Below are positions 58,922 to 64,000 of a DNA stretch of 64,000 nucleotides, in pieces; the stretch's first letter is position 1, and every line of letters begins with the position of its first letter. Below the pieces are notes generated by a model that saw only the letters and a program-made list of their open reading frames with translations, was not told the DNA's origin and searched no databases. The position numbers and the translations under genes are program-made. Origin of the DNA: Diacronema lutheri (Eukaryota; Haptophyta; Pavlovophyceae; Pavlovales; Pavlovaceae); the NCBI GenBank assembly GCA_019448385.1, contig JAGTXO010000013.1, positions 310,001 through 374,000 of the forward strand. Direction: 5' to 3'.

Positions 58922-60891
58922 ATGCCCGTTGTCGAAGACCTGGCGGCGATGCCGCTGGCGTCGCACACGCCGGATGGGAAAGTGGAGCTTGACATGGGGA
59001 TCAGTGGGTACGCGCCGCGCCGCACGCCCGGCCTCGGCCCCGGGCGCGCGCAGCGCGCGCGCTGCGGCCGCAGCGTGCGCGACGGACCGACCGTGGTGGC
59101 CGCGCGGCGCGCGCTCGCGCTGCGCGCGTCCGCGTCCGCGCGCCGCGCAGGCTGCTCGGCTGCGGCGCACATGGGATCGTACGCGTAGGCCGCGTGCTCG
59201 CGACCGGCGAGCGCGTCGCCGTCAAGGTCTCGCCGATCGCCAAGTCGGCGAAGAGCGCGCTTAAGGAGCTGACAGTCCTCACGATGCTCCCGAGCCACGA
59301 CCACGTCGTCAAAATCGAGTCGGCGCAGGTGAACGTGGTGGATGGGATGCTCTACCTGGTGCTTGAGCTGTGCACGGGCGGCGAGCTCTTTGACAAGATC
59401 GCCGAGGTGGGCGGCCTGCCCGAGCCCGAGGCGAAGGCGTCGTTTGTGCAGATTGTCGCCGCGCTCGTCCACTGCCACGGCGCGGGCGTATATCACCGCG
59501 ACCTCAAGCCGGAGAACATTTTGCTGGACAAGCACGACCGCGTCAAGGTGGCCGACTTTGGCCTCGCCTCCACGCGCGAGCGCGAGCCCAGCTCCCTCGC
59601 GCACCTGCAGCACACGGCCGTCGGCTCGCTCTCGTACGCGGCGCCCGAGCTGCACCTCGCCGCCGATGGCGACGCGCGCGGGTACGACCCGGAGAAGGCG
59701 GACATCTGGTCGCTCGGCGTGGTGCTCTACTGCATGCTTACCGCGCGCCTCCCCTTCGAGGTCGCGCATGCGCTGCTCGACGAGCGCTTCGCCGCAGTCA
59801 CGCGCGAGGGCATCAGCGTCATGTGCCCCGACAGCCTCTCGCCGTGCGCAATCTCCCTCCTCGGCCTCCTCCTCAACCCGGAGCCGCGCGCGAGGCCGAG
59901 CGCGCGCGAGCTGCTGTCGCACGCGTGGCTCGACGGCGTCACGCTCCCCGAGCCGTTGCCGCCGCCGCCCGCGCCCGCGCCGCTGCCGCCCTGCGCGCCG
60001 CCCAAGTGGTCCGAGCACGCGACGCTCGTCGTGTCGCGGGACGGCTCGCGCACGCCGCGGCTGCAGCGGCCGGGGAAGCGCGCGGCGGCGAGTGGCGACG
60101 TTGGCGTGGCGGGCCGCGCGCTCGCCCCGCCCGACGCCGGCGGTGGCTGCGCGGGCGGCGAGGCCGACGCGAGCAAGCGACCGCGCATCACCGACGAGGA
60201 CGACGACGCGCGCCGCACGCGTGCGTCCGGCGCGGCACCGGCGGCGGAGGCGGAGGAGGGCGGCGTCGAGGGCGCGGCGCGGCGCGGCGAGTGCGCGGAG
60301 CAGACGGCGCTGCGCCCACCCCCGCCCGGCGTGCCCGACCTCGTCCGCCATCTCGGCTGGGAGCGGTTGGACGGCTCTGCGGTCGAGCTGATGGCCGACA
60401 TCCTCAAGTCGCTCGGTATGCGCACGTGCGCGCGCGCGCGCACACACACGGGGTCGCGCGTGGCGCGCCGCGCACCCGCGGCGGCCTGCGCTCACCGCGT
60501 CGGCCCCTCGCGTCCCGCGCCGCGCGCAGACGAGCTGGGCATCGAGTACGTGCTCGACCGCTCCACTTCGTCCGTCCGGCTGCCGCCCACCGCCGCGCTC
60601 CCCGCCTCGCCCGGCGCGTCCGCGAGCACGACGTCCACGCAGCTCACGCAGCTCGCCGAGCTGCCCGCCGACGAGGGCGAGATTGAGACGCGCGCTGCGG
60701 AGGTGACGATCCGGCTCGTGCAGAGCGCGCGCGGCGCGGGCGGCAAGGAGACCGTCGACCTCAACTTCATCCGCGCGCGCGGCTCGACGATCGCCTTCCA
60801 CTCCATCTACAATGCCTTCCGCGGGCAGATGGCCGCGCGCAGCGGCTGGTGCGCGAGCTCTCGGCAGTATGAGGTGCTTGCGGCAATATGA
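58922..60891 (+). CDS. Ser/Thr protein kinase, CAMK group (CHK1/CIPK-like), three exons
   Basis: Exons 58922-59007, 59151-60415 and 60530-60891 (570 residues; phases agree). The glycine loop is rebuilt across intron 1: GISG + LLGCGAHGIVRVGRV. The catalytic lysine is in VAVKV, the HRD loop is YHRDLKPENILL, then VADFGLAS, and the APE motif is SYAAPEL. GLPEPEAKASFVQIVAAL closely recalls CHK1. After a Pro/Ala/Glu linker, the C-terminus (ELMADILKSL + DELGIEYVLDRST, EVTIRLVQSARGA, VDLNFIRARGSTIAFHSIYN) resembles the KA1-like regulatory domain shared by CHK1 and CIPKs. No NAF/FISL motif is seen, which favours CHK1 or another CAMK. Introns begin GTACGC and GTATGC rather than GTGCGC. A DNA-damage role is inference only. 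Confidence 0.8.
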
Positions 60892-61144
60892 GGTCGTCAG
60901 ATGGTCCCGGGCGCCCCGCCGGCGCGGCAGACATGATTGTTCGCAAAATGTTGACGGCGCAGTATTGCGGGCCTACATATGCAGCTCATCGTGACAGACA
61001 CGAGCGCTGCGCCCGCCAAACAGCGAAAGAGCTGGCGGCTGCGCAAGCCCGCGGTCAGACGGGTCCGTGGTCCGCCAGCACAAGTGGTGCGAGAGCGGAC
61101 GGGCGCATGAGCGTGCGGCAGTAGGCCTCATCGATAAGTGCGGC

Positions 61145-61441
61145 TCATCGATGCATCGCCAAGCGCCTGTGAATGAGAAAGCGGCTCTCCTCGTCCAGCT
61201 CCGCTGCGCGAGGGTCGGACATCGAGTCCTGGATCTCGCGCGCGCGCGAGCGGAGGACGAAGCGCGTGCGCTCGTCGAGCCGAGGGTCGTCGTACGGATC
61301 CGCGTCGGGTGTGGCCGGCGATGTGGGGCTCGCGCCGACGTCGCGCCTCGCGGCGGTGGCGCGGTGCAGGTCAAGCCGGCGCTCCTCCTCCTCCACGTCG
61401 CCGTCCGTCCGCACAGCGACCCCGAGCCTTGCAGGGCTCAT
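61145..61441 (-). CDS. Small hypothetical protein with two LDE-R-F repeats
   Basis: 98-residue frame from ATG 61441, divergent from the dioxygenase gene. Unrecognised. It is charged and predicted helical; two related stretches, RLDERTRFVLRSR and ELDEESRFLIHRRL, suggest a short duplicated motif. Support is modest: residue composition, an ATG, and position at a 92-bp head-to-head spacer like those of the other pairs. Confidence 0.45.
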   Translation of the reverse strand: MSPARLGVAVRTDGDVEEEERRLDLHRATAARRDVGASPTSPATPDADPYDDPRLDERTRFVLRSRAREIQDSMSDPRAAELDEESRFLIHRRLAMHR

Positions 61442-61533
61442 TTGGCGGTCCGCGGTCCAAGGAAAATAAAATAATAAAATAAAAATTCATCAAGCTCTCC
61501 CGGAGCATTGGTCTTTACCAGCAGGTCTTCACG
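61442..61533. promoter_or_regulatory. A/T-rich shared promoter upstream of dioxygenase gene
   Basis: Contains an A/T run (AAAATAAAATAATAAAATAA, about 61464-61483) unlike anything else nearby, and a TTTGGCGG element next to the small minus-strand gene. TATA-like function is plausible. Confidence 0.45.
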
Positions 61534-63245
61534 ATGCCGCGCGTGTCGCTCGCCCTGCCGTTCGCGTTGCTCGGCGCGTGCGGCGCCTTCGACGGCGCGT
61601 TGCCGCGCGCGGGCCGCTCAGCCGCGTCGCGCGTTGCGCGCGCACCTGCACGGATGGCGACTATTGAGCGGCCCGCTATGGTTGAGCTGCCCAACCTCGA
61701 TGGCGCGCTGCCCGACTGCCCACGCACCGAGTGGAACAGCGACGGGATGGACATTGCGGCGGAGCAGCAGAAGCTCAAGGCGATGGGGCTGCCGGCCTGC
61801 CCGCTTGAGATCGTCGCCACGCCGCAGGAGAACGCGCAGGGCGCCGCCTACTTCACCGAGAACGCCGAGCGGCTGCGCGCGCTCCTTCGCGAGCACGGGA
61901 CGCTGTGGCTCAAGGGCTTTGACCTCACAAAAGACGAGGCTGGCTTCCACCGCTTCTACGACTCGATCGGGCTCTCGCCGTGCCTCGACCCGATCCACAC
62001 CTCCGGCCTCCGCGCCTTCGCCTCCGCCAGGGACGCCGTATACCAGGAGGTGAACAAGCAGTCGCTCGCCGGCCACTATATTGGCCTGCACAACGAGGCG
62101 ACCACCAAGAAGACCGCGCGCTTCGGCGCCTTCGTCTGCTTCAAGCCGGCGTCGGTGCGTGGCGGCGAATTCTTCATCGCCGATGGCGCTGCTATCTTCC
62201 GCGACATGCGCACCGACGTGCTCAAGCGGCTCTACGAGCGCAAGGTGCGGCGCAGCGCGCGCGCGCGACGAGCAGCCGCGCGCACGAGCGGGCGGGCGGC
62301 AGAGCGTGTGCGCCGCGCGCCCACCGCGCGCGCCGTCACGCACGCGCGTGCTTGCCCCGTTGCCGCTGCGTGGGCCCAGGTGCGCATCTCCGTGTCCAAT
62401 CTCGACCTGGACGTGCTGGGCGCGCTGGGCCCGCTGAAAGAGGGCGCGATGGATGCGGTCAAGGGCCTCGTGCAGCAGGTCGTCGCGCCCAAGTTTGACA
62501 TGGATCTCGGTGCGCGCGCGCCTGCGCGCCCTGCCGGTACTTTGCGCGTTGCGCTCCCGCTGCGGCCGGCCACGGCCGTGCCGCTTCGCACACTGGGCGT
62601 CGCACACTGGGCGCCGCACACTGGGCGCCGCACACTGGGCGCCGCACACTAGGCGCCGCACACTGGGCGCCGCACACTGGGCGCCGCACACTGGGCGCCG
62701 CACACTGGGCGCTGCACACTGGGCGCTGCTGCCTCCCGTGACCTCGGCGCGCGCGTTGCGCCCTCCCCGCCCCGGCCGGTGCGCGTGCAGAGATGCTGTA
62801 TGGTGCGGATGGCAAGGCGATGCGTCTGCAGGCCATCGAGGAGGTGCAGTCCCCCGTCAACCGCCACCCGGAGACGGGCATCCCCGTCTGGTTCTGCAAC
62901 GTGCACAACCACGCGCGCTACCTTCGCGACCGTCGGCCGTGCACCGTGCCCGAGGTGGGCATGACCGACGTCTACCTGGGCGATCTGTCGCCCGTTGCCG
63001 CCGAGGACCTCGACCACATCAACGAGGTCTCGCACCGCAACATCGCCACGTGCGCGATGGCGCCAGGCGACGTGCTGCTCGTTGATAATTACCGCGTGCT
63101 GCACGGGCGCGACATCTTCGAGGGCGAGCGGTACCACGCGGTTTCGTGGTTTGACGGCTGGAAGTCGGATGTGTCGTCGGTCGTGGGAGACGGTGGCAAG
63201 CCGGGCAACGCGCTGAACAAGCTGATCAACTCGCTCATCAAGTGA
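61534..63245 (+). CDS. TauD/TfdA-family Fe(II)/2-oxoglutarate dioxygenase, three exons
   Basis: Exons 61534-62244, 62380-62509 and 62791-63245 (431 residues, phases agree). A signal-like leader (ALPFALLGACGAFDG) precedes an Arg/Ala-rich stretch, suggesting a plastid or secretory route. The dioxygenase core shows GTLWLKGFDLTKDEAGFHRF, the iron-binding pair in IGLHNEATTKKTARFGAFVC (His-Asn-Glu in place of His-x-Asp), GGEFFIADGAAIFRDM, and the distal histidine and 2-oxoglutarate region VLLVDNYRVLHGRDIFEGE followed by RYHAVSWFDGWK. These are the TauD-family features; the substrate (sulfonate, trimethyllysine-like or other) is not evident. The second intron carries a 14-bp minisatellite. Exon 2 (VRISVSNLDLDVLGALGPLK) is poorly conserved but phase-consistent. 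Confidence 0.85.
62586..62731 (+). repeat. 14-bp minisatellite inside a TauD-gene intron
   Basis: About ten copies of GCACACTGGGCGCC, with occasional GTCGC and CTAGG variants, fill half of the intron 62510-62790. Confidence 0.9.
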
Positions 63246-63680
<435 letters not shown>

Positions 63681-64000
63681 TCACACCGACAGCAAGTTCG
63701 CGTCGCCCCCTCGACCTGAGCACCAGGACGAGTCGCGCTGCTGCGCGCACACGATGCAAAGGAGGGGCACGAGGCGCGGCGCACATAAATGGCGCGGCGC
63801 GCGCACGCGTGGCGCGCGCACGCTCGGTCGACCTGACCTGCAGCTGGGGCGCGGTAGCGGCGAGGATGAGCTGGCACGCCTTGCTGTCCATCGAGTTGCG
63901 CCGCCAGCTGTGCGTCGGTTTGCGCACGAGCGCGCGCTCTGCGGGAGCAAGCATGCGCGCGAGCGCGTCGGTCGCATCGGCGGTGAGGTGCGCATCGGCG
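63681..64000 (-). CDS. C-terminal exons of an unrecognised protein entering from the right edge
   Basis: An exon at 63838-64000 reads MLAPAERALVRKPTHSWRRN, then SMDSKACQLILAATAPQLQ. It joins in phase to a last exon at 63681-63740 (QRDSSWCSGRGGDANLLSV, stop TGA). The intron starts GTCAGG and ends GCGCAG. Only about 73 residues are visible and I cannot name the family. The 3' end faces the homopolymer spacer. Confidence 0.5.
   Translation of the reverse strand, partial: PMRTSPPMRPTRSRACLLPQSARSCANRRTAGGATRWTARRASSSSPLPRPSCRSGRPSVRAPRVRAPRHLCAPRLVPLLCIVCAQQRDSSWCSGRGGDANLLSV

Noticed and set aside
62586-62731. Possible CRISPR array
   Set aside because: The 14-bp units are contiguous without spacers and lie in a spliceosomal intron of a eukaryotic gene; this is a minisatellite.

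Overview
This is a gene-dense stretch of a nuclear eukaryotic genome, very GC-rich, with short spliceosomal introns. Almost every intron I could place by protein continuity starts GTGCGC or a close variant, is filled with alternating CG/GC sequence, and ends in a pyrimidine-poor CAG. The protein set is that of a photosynthetic or recently photosynthetic protist: ascorbate peroxidase, HPP-family membrane protein, AMPK/SnRK1 beta subunit, ELM1-like protein, SLC37-type phosphate antiporter and condensin. TIR-like membrane proteins and fossil Helitron and Mutator-like copies are also present. A haptophyte-like microalga is my best guess from composition and intron style; the sequence alone does not settle it.

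Layout. 1-4.6 kb: RNA m5U methyltransferase (runs off the left edge), condensin CAP-H, RING-H2 protein. 4.7-10.7 kb: AMPK beta, HPP protein, MFS sugar-phosphate transporter. 11-17 kb: a large membrane protein joining a nucleoside-hydrolase-like head to a TIR-like tail, then a Bud22/SRFBP1 homologue. 17.6-26.4 kb: CW zinc-finger protein, multi-BRCT protein, an unrecognised protein and a coiled-coil protein. 26.4-35.1 kb: a giant armadillo-repeat/EF-hand reading frame with apparent interruptions. 35.2-43.8 kb: mitochondrial uS13, cob(I)alamin adenosyltransferase, ELM1-like protein, uracil phosphoribosyltransferase, a PAN-domain/degenerate purple-acid-phosphatase protein and a second TIR-like membrane protein. 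43.9-52.4 kb: a repeat-rich island with a decayed Helitron, a small zinc-knuckle gene and transposon-derived pieces. 52.5-55.9 kb: COQ10/START-like protein, EamA transporter, ascorbate peroxidase. 56-58 kb: a Mutator-like fossil with OTU-like and SWIM-like pieces. 58-64 kb: CS-domain tail-anchored protein, CHK1/CIPK-like kinase, a small hypothetical gene, a TauD-family dioxygenase, long G and C homopolymers, and the end of another gene.

Most genes are arranged as head-to-head pairs whose start codons are only 33-120 bp apart, so shared bidirectional promoters look like the rule. The most unusual items are the nucleoside-hydrolase/TIR fusion with its TIR-like paralogue, the phosphatase pseudoenzyme, and a perfect 32-bp palindrome sitting in one of the shared promoters. 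Exon limits below come from reading-frame continuity and family alignment from memory, not from transcripts.
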